Position numbers and translations under genes: made by a program | IMG/VR virus record: IMGVR_UViG_3300035698_005927 | Coordinates: 1 to 23,126 of that record | Source of the DNA: a virus | Strand: one strand, 5' to 3' | Length of the DNA: 23,126 nt | Part shown: piece by piece, positions 7,410 through 16,562 of the stretch | Layout: every line of letters starts with the position of its first letter | Numbering within the stretch: the stretch's first letter is position 1 | The notes under the pieces: model-generated | Database searches by the model: none | The model's input: the letters and a program-made list of their open reading frames with translations, nothing else | What the model was told of the DNA's origin: nothing

Positions 7410-9473
7410 TTAACGATATGTGGTTTTTGGAATTATATCCCAACCAAAATTCAATTTAAGTTGAATAACATTTTCCACATATCCGATTTCTGATAAATTC
7501 TTAATTTTATTAACATGTACTCTTTCTAATACATATGTATCAACATATTCATAATAAATTGATAATCCTAGTGATTCTATTTGTGATTTAACTGTATTTT
7601 TTTCGGTTGTTGTTATATCATTTTTCATATAAATTATTATATTTCTATAATAATTTAATTCATTTTGATCACTTAATGGTCTAATAGGTAAGTTTTCTTC
7701 TTTAAATAAATCATTTTTATCTAATTTATCATCAAGATAAAATGAATTTTTTGGTTTTGGGGTAGTAATTATTTTAGGTATTTTAGTTGATAATTCATCT
7801 GATGGTAATAATAAATTAATAGATTCATCATTTAAAAATTTAACATCTTCGAATATTTTAAATTTACCAGAATATAATAAAGTCCTAGTATTATTACTAA
7901 CAATAGTTAAATAAAAATTATCATCATTTTCTTTTAATTTTTTTATTACTTTTATATCACTTTCTAGAACTTTAAATACTACAACTCCTAACTTTATATT
8001 ATTATCATCACTTTCATGGAATATTTCTTTTTCAATCATTTTAGTGTCAGATTTAAAAACTAATGTAAGTTTAGCATTACTAAGAATTTCTGACATGTTA
8101 TATGCTTCAGGGGATCCTTTTTTATTTATTTGTTTAGCTATTTTAAATTTTATAACATTATCAAATGGGGTTAATAATAAAGTCATTGTACCAAGAGTTT
8201 TATATTCACTTTCATCCAGTTGACTTTTCGAACTATTTAATAATATTTTATAATTAGTAATTAATAATGGATAAGGAACTTTAGTTATTCCATAGGTATT
8301 AATATGTGATATATTATTATTTGTATTTATTGAGTGGTCAGATCGGTAATTATAAATTTTAGGTATATTTATTGTATCAATTTGCAATCTAGATAATTTT
8401 TTTCCGTATTTAAATAAATTTGTTGTTAATCCTAGTGATGTTTCTCTTACAATAGTTGTATTATCTACTAAGTCAATAATATTCATTTTTACATCAATAG
8501 ATGCAGTTGTATTAGAATATTTAAATATTGGTCTATATTCTATTTTTTGGGAAAAATTATCATCAACCACAAATGTAATAGGGAAACCACTTTGTATTTC
8601 TTCTTCGTATAATGTAACAACATATTCTATATTAATTCTTTTACCATTATTTTCTAAATTTCTTACAAAGTTGTCCAAATTTTCATTTGAATCATTATAA
8701 AAACCATATATTTCAAAGAAATCCCATTCTTCTGATTCTTCTATAGTAACACCGATTGATTGATATTCTGGTGTTTTTGATATACTGGTATCAAATGTAT
8801 CTCCTAAATAATAATATGTCTTATCTAAAACAGTTTCTCTACTGGTAATAAAAGAAATATCTATAAAAATTGGAGTAATTAAACTTAGTCCAATATTATT
8901 TGATGGTATATTATAATTTATTGAATCACTTGATGGTAAGTTGGTTGTTGTTGTAATGGTTCTATCATTTGAAACATTTTCAATTGACGGGATTGATATT
9001 GTTAAGTATTTTCCCCATTCTTTCCCCCCATATCTGAAAGGGGTATTTAATTGCATTAATTTTTCTATATTAATGTCTGTTTTATCATAAAAATAATTAG
9101 AAAAATAAACATAATTCTTGTTTTCAAAATCATATACATATATTTTTAATAAAAACCCAATGTAACTATCGAAATCATAATTAAATGGAAAATAGATATT
9201 TATTTTATCATATTGAATAGGGGCCGAAAAATAATCTTGTAATTTTAAAAAATTAAAATCCTCTAAATTTACCTTTGCATATTTTTTAAGTATAGAATCA
9301 ATGTTAAAAAGAGAATAACTTATTTTATTATTATTTGTTTTAGATACAAAATTTCTTTTTTGAGTTTTTAAATTTGTCCATATTGAATAATTTTCTGATA
9401 TATTCCCATTATTATATATCCATTCTATTAATATATTCTCATGGATATTAATAAATTTCTTAGTATCACTCAT
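7410..9473 (-). CDS. Large probable virion structural protein, 687 aa
   Basis: I do not recognise a family. The protein is rich in Asn, Ile, Thr, Ser and Tyr with alternating beta-like segments and no membrane helices, as is typical of baseplate or tail proteins. A polar Ser/Thr/Asn stretch (TITTTTNLPSSDSINYN) near residue 175 looks like a linker. The last 90 residues form a compact-looking segment (NIIIYMKNDITTTEKNTVK, then SIYYEYVDTYVLERVHVNKIKNLSEIGYVENVIQL) that may be a small alpha/beta domain like those in subtilisin-propeptide folds. The gene lies between the lipoprotein and the 217-aa gene, all on the minus strand, next to the tail operon. An AATATATAA motif precedes its start (about 9507-9515). 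Confidence 0.6.
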   Translation of the reverse strand: MSDTKKFINIHENILIEWIYNNGNISENYSIWTNLKTQKRNFVSKTNNNKISYSLFNIDSILKKYAKVNLEDFNFLKLQDYFSAPIQYDKINIYFPFNYDFDSYIGFLLKIYVYDFENKNYVYFSNYFYDKTDINIEKLMQLNTPFRYGGKEWGKYLTISIPSIENVSNDRTITTTTNLPSSDSINYNIPSNNIGLSLITPIFIDISFITSRETVLDKTYYYLGDTFDTSISKTPEYQSIGVTIEESEEWDFFEIYGFYNDSNENLDNFVRNLENNGKRINIEYVVTLYEEEIQSGFPITFVVDDNFSQKIEYRPIFKYSNTTASIDVKMNIIDLVDNTTIVRETSLGLTTNLFKYGKKLSRLQIDTINIPKIYNYRSDHSINTNNNISHINTYGITKVPYPLLITNYKILLNSSKSQLDESEYKTLGTMTLLLTPFDNVIKFKIAKQINKKGSPEAYNMSEILSNAKLTLVFKSDTKMIEKEIFHESDDNNIKLGVVVFKVLESDIKVIKKLKENDDNFYLTIVSNNTRTLLYSGKFKIFEDVKFLNDESINLLLPSDELSTKIPKIITTPKPKNSFYLDDKLDKNDLFKEENLPIRPLSDQNELNYYRNIIIYMKNDITTTEKNTVKSQIESLGLSIYYEYVDTYVLERVHVNKIKNLSEIGYVENVIQLKLNFGWDIIPKTTYR

Positions 9474-9532
9474 TTTGTTTAATTATTTTTTAACGCAAGT
9501 TATATATTAAATATAATTAATCAAAACTAAAA

Positions 9533-9567
9533 AGTAGAAAACGAAATTCCCAAATTCGTTTTCTACT
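9533..9567 (-). terminator. Intrinsic terminator after the lipoprotein gene
   Basis: AGTAGAAAACGAA (9533-9545) pairs perfectly with TTCGTTTTCTACT (9555-9567), a 13-bp stem with a 9-nt loop. On the minus strand it follows the lipoprotein stop by about five bases and is followed by TTTTTAGTTTT. It would separate the lipoprotein transcript from the 687-aa gene. Confidence 0.8.
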
Positions 9568-9572
9568 AAATC

Positions 9573-10373
9573 CTATCTTCTTTTAACTTTTGACGGGGTT
9601 CTATATACTGGAGGCGAATATTGTCTTGATCTTGATGGTGTTCTGTATGGGGTTGAATATCGTTTTGGTTTTGATGTCGTTCGATATTTTGGTGATTTTG
9701 ATGGCGTTCGATATTTTGGAGATGGCGTTTGATATTTTGGTGATTTTGATGGCGTTCGATATTTTGGTGATTTTGATGATTTTGATGGCGTTCGATATTT
9801 TGGTGAATGTTGTTTTGAATTTGATATTCTATATTTTGGTGGATATTGTTTTGATTTCGTATGTCTTTTTGATGGAAAATAAATTGAAGATTTATATATA
9901 TTCGGGTCATTGATTCCTGATATTCTTTTTGTATTTTTATGTCGATATAAATTACCTACATTATTTCCTCCTCGTGAATTTCTATGCCCATAATAATATG
10001 AATTATTATTGTAATAATAATTATTGTAATAATATGGATTATTGTATTGATTCCAACTATAATTGATATAATACAAGTCATTTGAATACCACCAAGTCCA
10101 ATTATTGTAATAATTCCAATAATTATATGAGTACACCCAATTCCAATAATTTAATTTATTGTAATAAAAGTCTATATAATGGTATCTCGTTATTGTGACA
10201 TCAGAATAATTTTCTATTTCAATGATTTCATTTGTTTCTGGTGACTGTGCTGATGGTTGTTCTAAAGTATCATAATCATAATTCCGGTAATAAACATCAT
10301 CGTATACAAATAGATTTGGTGTACAAGAGAATAAAAATAATGATAATAACAAAGGTAGAATTAAATTTTTCAT
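9573..10373 (-). CDS. Surface lipoprotein with Tyr/Trp/Asn-rich core and repetitive tail
   Basis: The 266-residue product starts with a lipoprotein signal peptide, MKNLILPLLLSLFLFSC, with a lipobox LFSC and the lipid-bearing Cys at 17. Next comes VYDDVYYRNYDYD, an acidic linker, a core extremely rich in Tyr, Trp and Asn (about 70-130), and a basic Ser/Pro/Lys/Tyr tail with repeats of PKYRTPSKS. Bacteroidota cells encode many lipoproteins of this design (lipobox, then a DDVYY-like motif, then a Tyr/Asn-rich region and a Ser/Arg-rich tail), so capture from the host is likely. It would be anchored in the cell envelope, not in the virion. Possible roles are superinfection exclusion or altering the host surface. 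It is transcribed divergently from the tail sheath and ends at its own terminator. Confidence 0.75.
   Translation of the reverse strand: MKNLILPLLLSLFLFSCTPNLFVYDDVYYRNYDYDTLEQPSAQSPETNEIIEIENYSDVTITRYHYIDFYYNKLNYWNWVYSYNYWNYYNNWTWWYSNDLYYINYSWNQYNNPYYYNNYYYNNNSYYYGHRNSRGGNNVGNLYRHKNTKRISGINDPNIYKSSIYFPSKRHTKSKQYPPKYRISNSKQHSPKYRTPSKSSKSPKYRTPSKSPKYQTPSPKYRTPSKSPKYRTTSKPKRYSTPYRTPSRSRQYSPPVYRTPSKVKRR
9678..9806 (-). repeat. In-frame tandem repeats in the lipoprotein tail
   Basis: About five imperfect units of 24-27 bp (core GTTCGATATTTTGGTGAT on the plus strand) encode K-S-P-K-Y-R-T-P-S on the minus strand. Unit length varies by whole codons, so the frame is kept. Arrays like this can expand and contract by slippage. 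Confidence 0.8.
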
Positions 10374-10387
10374 AATTATATTTTTTT

Positions 10388-10399
10388 TTATATATATAA
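10388..10399. promoter_or_regulatory. Promoter-like palindrome TTATATATATAA in a divergent gap
   Basis: This 12-bp perfect palindrome lies 14 bp before the lipoprotein start, in the 161-bp gap shared with the oppositely transcribed tail sheath. The same 12-mer occurs in the other divergent gap at 20318-20329 and at 24-35. Its core recurs at 1148, 4435, 14457 and 21190. A phage promoter element is the simplest reading, though AT-rich DNA makes chance matches easier. The sheath side of the gap also has TTAATATATAAAA (10482-10494). Confidence 0.45.
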
Positions 10400-10534
10400 C
10401 AAATATTATGCCTTATTATTATATATAATATTTATTATTGTTTAATTATTTTTTAATGTGGTATAATTTGAAAAAAAAAAATTAATATATAAAAACGATT
10501 ATTCATTAAATTGAAAAAAATAAAATATATAAAC

Positions 10535-13500
10535 ATGTCAATTAGCGATAGAAACTTAGGAAAATATAAAGTTCCTTCAATTTATATTGAAGAGGATGAT
10601 AAATCTATCATAGAGCTTCCTATACAAGAAGTTTTAATAAATTTAGTACCTGGTTTTTCAAAAAAAGGACCTTTTAATAAACCAGTTAAAGTAAGCACTC
10701 CACAGGAATTTGAGGAAATCTTTGGTACATTAGATAAATATTTAGAAAATAAAGGATCATTTTTTCATAGAACAGTATTAACAATGTTAGATCAAGGACC
10801 TGTTTGGGCTTTGAATTTATTAAACACAGATCTAACTAGAGATAAATTAAAATGGAAATCAATATCATTATCATCACAATATGATAATGGATCATTAATA
10901 TCTTCACCATATGAAAGATTTTTTAATAGACAAGATTTTTGGGAAAGAGACGATGATTCTTTTAATGATATTGTTGTAGAAAATAATAGTGGGGTTGAAG
11001 ATGATGATAGATTATTTCATATTACAAATATGTCAGATAAAACAATTACCTCTTTTATGTATAAATCAAATATTACAGGATTCGATATTCCGGCGGAAGA
11101 TTGGTATAATGGGCAGGATAAAGTACCATTATTTATGAATAAAAAAGATTGGATTTCTGATTATATGATTAGTGTTCTAGTAGTAAATGGGGATTGGTCA
11201 AATTATACAGAATTAAGTTCAGATAGTATTTGGAGTACATATTTTAATGAAAATGGATTAATAAAAAGTAAAATTGAAGATTTTGCAAATCATAGATTAG
11301 TAACTAGATTAGCTTTTTATGATGTGTCTTTAATTCCTAATTTTAAGGATTTAGATAATAGAGATATGTTTATTAAAAATGTCATTAATAATGATACAGA
11401 TAAAACTGGATTATTTTGTTCTTATAATGATAGTGAATTATTAGGTTCTGATTATTATAAAGGAAAAATTGATTTAATTGGTCAGACATTAGTTGGATTA
11501 GATGGTGATTCCGTTACAGTTGGTACACAACCGAAAACATCAATTGATTTTTTATCATATGAAACATCTATTAGTGAATCAATAACATTTGATACCAAAG
11601 AGTTAAATTCATCAAGTAATGTTTTTGCTAATTATGCATCAGATATGAGGTCAGTATATATGTCAGGGAGAACAGGAGATTATACTAACTGGTATACTGC
11701 TGATATAGATTATGACACGTCATCATCAACACATACCAGTCTTATATCATGTGATGGGACAACTCTTACTTTGTCTTCTACTACTTCATTATCTGTTGAT
11801 GATATAATTTATTTCAATGTAGATTTTGGTATTATTGATAAATCAACTTCATATTATGTAAATTATATAAGTGGGGATGATATAAAAATAACAACAGAAT
11901 TAGATGGACCAGATTTAAATGGAATAGTTTCAGGTACTACTGAAGATATTGCTATTTATAAAGTATCTTATGATTTTACTAGTACTTCAGGATATTATAA
12001 TATAGGTGGATCCAGATATTATTTAACAGGGTCTACAAATGCTTATATTAATCCATTTACGATATCAAGTACTGGTGCAACATATAGTAAATATGATGTG
12101 TTTTATTTGAATAGTGATAATACAAAAATTAACTCTCTTGCTGGTGTCCAATATGTTGGTACATCTCCAACAAAACCAAATTATATATTGGATAATAATA
12201 ATACAATAATTCTTGGTTATGGAAAAACTACCTATACAGCAGGCGTATTTACTCAAGAATACACCGCTGTTACTGTAGATACTAGTGGGTATAAGACATT
12301 AAAAAATGCTAATCTAACAAATCTTAGTGGAACAACATCATCACTCATTAACTATATGGATATTATATTTAATGATACTTCGGGTTCTAGTAGTGATTGG
12401 ACAAATTATGATAAATTAAGATACTTAAAAATTTATAATGAAATATCGACTAATTTGGTATTAGGTAAAGGAGATATAATAAATCTAGTAACTGGTTATA
12501 AGTTTCCAATAGAAACTGTTTCAAGTTATGATGCAACCCTAGTGGATAATGCTAGGATAAGAATTTACTTTGATGATACTGAACAACCTTATGAATACAT
12601 GAGTGCTATTAGTGATGGATCAACTGTAACAAATAGAGTTATTTTATATTATACTGATGATGAATTTGATGTAGGGACCGGTGATATTGCTGAAATAGTA
12701 AGTTATAATTCGCCAGTATCTACTACAAACGGTATTGTTGGTAAATATTCATCACTTTATTTATCTTATTTTAATGGTAATATAAATAATGGCGATTATA
12801 TATGGATGAATAATGATTCTGGTACAACTCAAAAATATTGGCTAAAAATCTATTTAGATGGAGATAGCAATATGATATTAACTTTCTTAGATCAACTATT
12901 ACCACCAAATACAACGACTATATCAGGTTTTAGTACTGATTATAATAATCAATTAATAGTTTATTCTGATAAAGATAATTTGAAACAAACATTAGAAATA
13001 GAGAATCCTGGTTCAATAACTGATTTAACTAATACAACAACTATTTATGTGAATAAGTCAAGATATTCTGAAGTCACAAAAGGATCATTCTTAGAAGCAT
13101 ATTATGATATATCATATTATGATTCACCAGGTCAAGGGTATATAAATGGTGAAATGCCTAAAAAGTTTGTTAGAATTGAAAATGTTATAAATGATACAGT
13201 TGATACAACTCTTAAAATCATTTATACTGATGGTCCAATAAAAGTATCAAATAATTTAACAGGTGGTACTGATTATTATACAACAACATATACTTCAATT
13301 GATAATTATGTTACCGAATATAAGGGTATAACAATTACACCATTTATTGTACATTCTGATTCTATACCAAACGGAACAGAAGCACGTCAAACAACAATTA
13401 TGAATGCTGTTGAAAAAGGAACAAGATTATATAGTGGATTGATTAATAAAAATAGAATATCGTGGAGATATTTAGTTGATCCATTTGGATTAGGTTTAAT

Positions 13501-14356
13501 TGCAAATTCTAAGCAACAATTTGTTGATTTATGTGGATATAAATTGAATTGTTTAGGTTTTCTTAATATGCCTAGTGCTAGAATGTTTAAAAAATCAACA
13601 AATCCAATATTTATAGATTCTGATTATTCTATTAATATGAATTATGTTAAAGAAGGTGGAGATTCAAGTAAGAATCCTGATTTTTATTATTCATTTGGTG
13701 AAGGTATTGGTCAATCATGTGTATCTTATTGGTTTCCTTATATTAAAACCGATGAGGAATCACAGAAATTTATACCCCCATCAGCAGAAATTGCTAAAAC
13801 ATATATGAATAAATTCACATCAGTTAATAGTAATATAAAACCTTGGACAATTTTGGGTGGTGTAATTAAAGGAAATCTATTTAATGTTAAAGAAACTGAA
13901 ATTAGGTTTACTAATGAGGATTTAGAACCATTACATGAAATGAATAGTAACCCAATTGATTATGTTGAAAATTATGGTTATATAATTAATAGTGATAATT
14001 CAGCTCAATCATATCCATATTCATCATTAAGTTTAATTCATACTAGAGAAGTATTAATAGAATTAGAAAATAGACTTTATGATATGTTGTTAAATTACCA
14101 TTGGAGATTTAATACTCCGGAAATTAGATCAGAAATTAAATTTAGAGCAGATCAAATTTGTAAAGAATTAAAAGAATCTGATGCATTATATAATTTTAAA
14201 AACGTTTGTGATAAAACAAACAACACTGATTATATAATAGGTTTACAAAAGGGAATATTAGATACATATGTTGAAGTTATAAAGGGAATGGGAATTATTA
14301 TTAATCAAATTACTATACTCAAAAAAGGAACTATTGATTCATCTGGGTTCAGATAA
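10535..14356 (+). CDS. Contractile tail sheath protein, unusually long
   Basis: The sheath polymer surrounds the tail tube and contracts on infection. The N-terminus fits the family: a short lead-in (KYKVPSIYIEEDD), VPGFSKKGPFNKPVKVSTPQEFEEIFG (about 48-75) and VLTMLDQGPVWALNLLNT. So does the C-terminal third: GTRLYSGLINKNRISWRYLVDPFG, the long GVIKGNLFNVKETEIRFTNEDLEPLHEMN segment, a helix with Arg (LLNYHWRFNTPEIRSEI) and the final strand INQITILKKGTI. At 1273 residues it is about twice T4 gp18 (659). The extra length is a Ser/Thr/Tyr/Asp-rich beta-like region at roughly 330-920, probably surface domains. A TTG at 10511 is in frame, but ATG 10535 starts the recognisable protein. A strong terminator follows. 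Confidence 0.9.
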   Translation: MSISDRNLGKYKVPSIYIEEDDKSIIELPIQEVLINLVPGFSKKGPFNKPVKVSTPQEFEEIFGTLDKYLENKGSFFHRTVLTMLDQGPVWALNLLNTDLTRDKLKWKSISLSSQYDNGSLISSPYERFFNRQDFWERDDDSFNDIVVENNSGVEDDDRLFHITNMSDKTITSFMYKSNITGFDIPAEDWYNGQDKVPLFMNKKDWISDYMISVLVVNGDWSNYTELSSDSIWSTYFNENGLIKSKIEDFANHRLVTRLAFYDVSLIPNFKDLDNRDMFIKNVINNDTDKTGLFCSYNDSELLGSDYYKGKIDLIGQTLVGLDGDSVTVGTQPKTSIDFLSYETSISESITFDTKELNSSSNVFANYASDMRSVYMSGRTGDYTNWYTADIDYDTSSSTHTSLISCDGTTLTLSSTTSLSVDDIIYFNVDFGIIDKSTSYYVNYISGDDIKITTELDGPDLNGIVSGTTEDIAIYKVSYDFTSTSGYYNIGGSRYYLTGSTNAYINPFTISSTGATYSKYDVFYLNSDNTKINSLAGVQYVGTSPTKPNYILDNNNTIILGYGKTTYTAGVFTQEYTAVTVDTSGYKTLKNANLTNLSGTTSSLINYMDIIFNDTSGSSSDWTNYDKLRYLKIYNEISTNLVLGKGDIINLVTGYKFPIETVSSYDATLVDNARIRIYFDDTEQPYEYMSAISDGSTVTNRVILYYTDDEFDVGTGDIAEIVSYNSPVSTTNGIVGKYSSLYLSYFNGNINNGDYIWMNNDSGTTQKYWLKIYLDGDSNMILTFLDQLLPPNTTTISGFSTDYNNQLIVYSDKDNLKQTLEIENPGSITDLTNTTTIYVNKSRYSEVTKGSFLEAYYDISYYDSPGQGYINGEMPKKFVRIENVINDTVDTTLKIIYTDGPIKVSNNLTGGTDYYTTTYTSIDNYVTEYKGITITPFIVHSDSIPNGTEARQTTIMNAVEKGTRLYSGLINKNRISWRYLVDPFGLGLIANSKQQFVDLCGYKLNCLGFLNMPSARMFKKSTNPIFIDSDYSINMNYVKEGGDSSKNPDFYYSFGEGIGQSCVSYWFPYIKTDEESQKFIPPSAEIAKTYMNKFTSVNSNIKPWTILGGVIKGNLFNVKETEIRFTNEDLEPLHEMNSNPIDYVENYGYIINSDNSAQSYPYSSLSLIHTREVLIELENRLYDMLLNYHWRFNTPEIRSEIKFRADQICKELKESDALYNFKNVCDKTNNTDYIIGLQKGILDTYVEVIKGMGIIINQITILKKGTIDSSGFR

Positions 14357-14380
14357 AATACATATGTTTTATGAAAAAAA

Positions 14381-14407
14381 AAATAGAGGTTTTTTAAACC
14401 TCTATTT
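14381..14407 (+). terminator. Strong intrinsic terminator after the tail sheath
   Basis: AAATAGAGGTTT (14381-14392) pairs perfectly with AAACCTCTATTT (14396-14407) across TTT. The stem extends through A and T runs on both sides and is followed by a long T tract. The flanking A run makes it usable from both directions. Confidence 0.9.
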
Positions 14408-14484
14408 TTTTTTATTAAAAAATTTTTATTTTTTATAAAAAACGAATTTTATATTTTTATATATAAAGTAAGAAAATATCAAAA

Positions 14485-14513
14485 ATATAGTAAACTTATA
14501 AAATTTACTATAT
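14485..14513 (+). promoter_or_regulatory. 5' leader hairpin of the tail tube gene
   Basis: ATATAGTAAA (14485-14494) pairs perfectly with TTTACTATAT (14504-14513) around a 9-nt loop, ending 26 bp before the tube start codon. If transcription begins near the palindrome at 14457, the hairpin lies in the mRNA leader, where it could stabilise a highly expressed message. The role is inferred. Confidence 0.4.
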
Positions 14514-14539
14514 AATGAGTAAAAAATAAATTAAAAATT

Positions 14540-15103
14540 ATGCCATTAGCACACTTTACAAACATAAAATCTCATAATGAATTATGGGAACCAGTTCATA
14601 AAAATTTATTTGAAATTGATTTTACACTTCCACCATCACTTCTATCTGTTGAGGGTGATAATAATTTATTAATGGAAAATGCAATAAGTACAACATTACC
14701 AACATATCCAGATTTGACAACAGTAGATCAGAGATTTAAATATTCAACTAGATTATATGTTATGATGCCAACAACGACATCAAGAGCTGATTTATCAATA
14801 ACATTTAATTTATTAAAAAATAATGCACATCAAATATTTGTTTTTAGAAAGATAAAAGATTGGTATGATCTTTCATGGAATAATGAAACAGGTGAACTTA
14901 ATTATAAATCCACAACAACTGGTACTATTACTGTTAATGTTCATGATAAAGATGGTATTATAATTAGAAGGGTTATCTATCATAATGCTGTTTGTAGAGC
15001 ATTTACAGGGTTTGAAACTCTTGATTGGGCAACAACTTCAGAGGTACAAGGTCCTTTGGAGGCAACATTTGCAGCTGATTATTGGGAAGATTTTTATTAT
15101 TAA
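14540..15103 (+). CDS. Tail tube protein (T4 gp19-like)
   Basis: The inner tail tube carries DNA into the cell. The 187-residue product has the expected size (T4 gp19 is 163) and pattern: ELWEPVHKNLFEIDFTLPPSL (15-35), ENAISTTLPTYPDLTTVDQRFKYSTRLYVMMPTTTSRADLSITFNLLKNN (about 47-95), IRRVIYHNAVCRAFTGFETLDWATTSEVQGPLEATFAADYWED (about 140-184). The 'W.....NLFEV.F' start and the 'E....F.ADYWED' end are typical of myovirus tube monomers. It lies directly downstream of the sheath, the standard T4-like order, with its own promoter-like motif. Start ATG 14540 is the first in frame and leads straight into the conserved region. Confidence 0.85.
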   Translation: MPLAHFTNIKSHNELWEPVHKNLFEIDFTLPPSLLSVEGDNNLLMENAISTTLPTYPDLTTVDQRFKYSTRLYVMMPTTTSRADLSITFNLLKNNAHQIFVFRKIKDWYDLSWNNETGELNYKSTTTGTITVNVHDKDGIIIRRVIYHNAVCRAFTGFETLDWATTSEVQGPLEATFAADYWEDFYY

Positions 15104-15202
15104 AAAATGGGTATTCGACATCCAAATTTAAAAATCACATTAATTAAATAATTGATAGAAATAAAATTTTTAAAAAAATATAAAGATACCTTGAAAGTGA
15201 AT

Positions 15203-15490
15203 ATGAAAATAATTAAAGAGAATTATAAAAATATTGATTTTAATGATTGGGATATCGAAGAAAATAATGGTTTTATACCTGGTGATGTGGTAGAGCAATG
15301 TGGGAGAAATGTAACGTATTATAATGGTACTAGAGGGTGGACAACTATTTCTCTTTTAAACAGACACCTTATTGTAAAATATGTTAATGATAATATTAAT
15401 AATTTTAATATAGATGTAATAAAATTGGACGGTCATTGGCCTTGGTTTAAATCTGATGGTTTTCGTCTTGTAAAAAAATCATTTTTATGA
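15203..15490 (+). CDS. Small protein of unknown function
   Basis: I do not recognise this 95-residue product. It is acidic at the start (FNDWDIEENNGFIPGDVVEQCG) and has a Trp/aromatic-rich end (LDGHWPWFKSDGFRLVKKSFL). Length and composition fit a small soluble beta protein. ATG 15203 is used; a TTG at 15152 would add 17 residues. It lies between the tail tube and gp26-like genes in the same direction, but small accessory genes are often inserted in such positions, so a tail role cannot be assumed. Confidence 0.55.
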   Translation: MKIIKENYKNIDFNDWDIEENNGFIPGDVVEQCGRNVTYYNGTRGWTTISLLNRHLIVKYVNDNINNFNIDVIKLDGHWPWFKSDGFRLVKKSFL

Positions 15491-15598
15491 AAAATGAAAA
15501 ATAATGAAATCCCATTTTATCATTTGATTCCTAATTCCACCTCATTAAATTTAATTTGAACCTTATCATCTAAATATATAAAATAAAAACATATTATT

Positions 15599-16552
15599 AT
15601 GGATAATGAAAAAGATGATATTTTAAATAAATTTATACAAGAAGAAACAACTAAAAACCAACAACAACCAACAATTGAAAATCATCCGGTTAATATGGAA
15701 ACTCAAAGAGAAGAAATATTATTTGGTAGAGAATATTTTGCAATAGATCCTAATACATTACCAGCTGGAATTTTCTATAAACAAGGAATTAAAATAAGTA
15801 TTAGAGCAGCATCAGTTGCAGATGTACAAGAATATTCGGTTGTTGATGATGCTAATATTATAGATGTAACAGAAAAAATGAATTTAATATTATCAAGATG
15901 TGTAAGAATTACATACGATAATGGATTACCTGGAACATATAAAGATATAAAAGATAATGATAGATTATCTTTTATTTTTATGATACGTGAATTAACATTT
16001 CAGAAAGGAAATAATTTAGCAAAAGAAATAACATGTGATTGTGGGAATGAATTTAAAATTGAATTTAGAGCAACAAATACTCCTCATAGTGAGAAAACAT
16101 TCACTCATTTTGAAATGGATAATGAATTAAAAGATTATTTTAATCCACATACAAAAACAATTGATATATTAATCAATGATAATTTATGGAAATTGGCACC
16201 ACCAAGTATTGGTTTACAAGAAATATTTTTTAATAACTTAAAAACAAAAGTTCAAGTTAATAATAAGACACCTAATATATCATTTCTGAAAATAATTCCA
16301 TTTACGTTATGGGATAGAAATAAAATAAGTGAAGATGGTATAAAATCAAAAGAAAAAGAATATAAAGAAATGGATATGGATACATTTCAAACATTAAATT
16401 ATTGTGTTGATAAAATGAAATTCGGTGTTAGTGGTTTAAAAGACAAATGTCCAATCTGTGGTGGGGAGGTCCACAGTGATATGTCGTTTCCCGATGGATC
16501 GTCAAATATTTTCGTTATTTCAAGTCCACTTAGAGGGGTTAAGAAAAAATAA
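15599..16552 (+). CDS. T4 gp26-like baseplate hub/assembly protein
   Basis: The 317-residue protein fits the T4 baseplate (gp26-like) family. After a disordered N-terminus (1-40) it has a conserved start (YFAIDPNTLPAGIFYKQG, then ISIRAASVADVQEYSVVDD), a central domain with a C-x-C pair (TCDCGNEF, C146 and C148) and, near the end, CPICGGEV (C284, C287). The four cysteines probably bind zinc. The family acts in assembling the central baseplate hub. Its last codons run through an A-rich stretch (GTT AAG AAA AAA TAA), and the next frame is open across the stop into the 70-aa gene, so a frameshift fusion is possible (see findings). It lies in the tail gene cluster. Confidence 0.75.
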   Translation: MDNEKDDILNKFIQEETTKNQQQPTIENHPVNMETQREEILFGREYFAIDPNTLPAGIFYKQGIKISIRAASVADVQEYSVVDDANIIDVTEKMNLILSRCVRITYDNGLPGTYKDIKDNDRLSFIFMIRELTFQKGNNLAKEITCDCGNEFKIEFRATNTPHSEKTFTHFEMDNELKDYFNPHTKTIDILINDNLWKLAPPSIGLQEIFFNNLKTKVQVNNKTPNISFLKIIPFTLWDRNKISEDGIKSKEKEYKEMDMDTFQTLNYCVDKMKFGVSGLKDKCPICGGEVHSDMSFPDGSSNIFVISSPLRGVKKK

Positions 16553-16562
16553 ACTTGAATTC

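Larger units (their letters stand above)
14357..14539 (+). other. Intergenic region: terminator, promoter-like motif and 5' hairpin
   Basis: The 183-bp gap between sheath and tube holds three signals in order: the intrinsic terminator at 14381-14407, the palindrome TTATATATAA at 14457-14466, and a perfect 10-bp hairpin at 14485-14513. Together they suggest that the tube gene has its own transcript although it follows the sheath directly. Confidence 0.5.

Noticed and set aside
9566-9913. Long repetitive ORFs on both strands across the lipoprotein tail (plus strand 9590-9913, minus strand 9566-9910)
   Set aside because: They are shadows of the repeat region; only the 9573-10373 frame has a signal peptide and start context.
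15494-15559. A 21-codon ORF starting ATGAAAAATAATGAA between the small protein and the gp26-like gene
   Set aside because: Too short, no recognisable features and no spacing evidence for translation.
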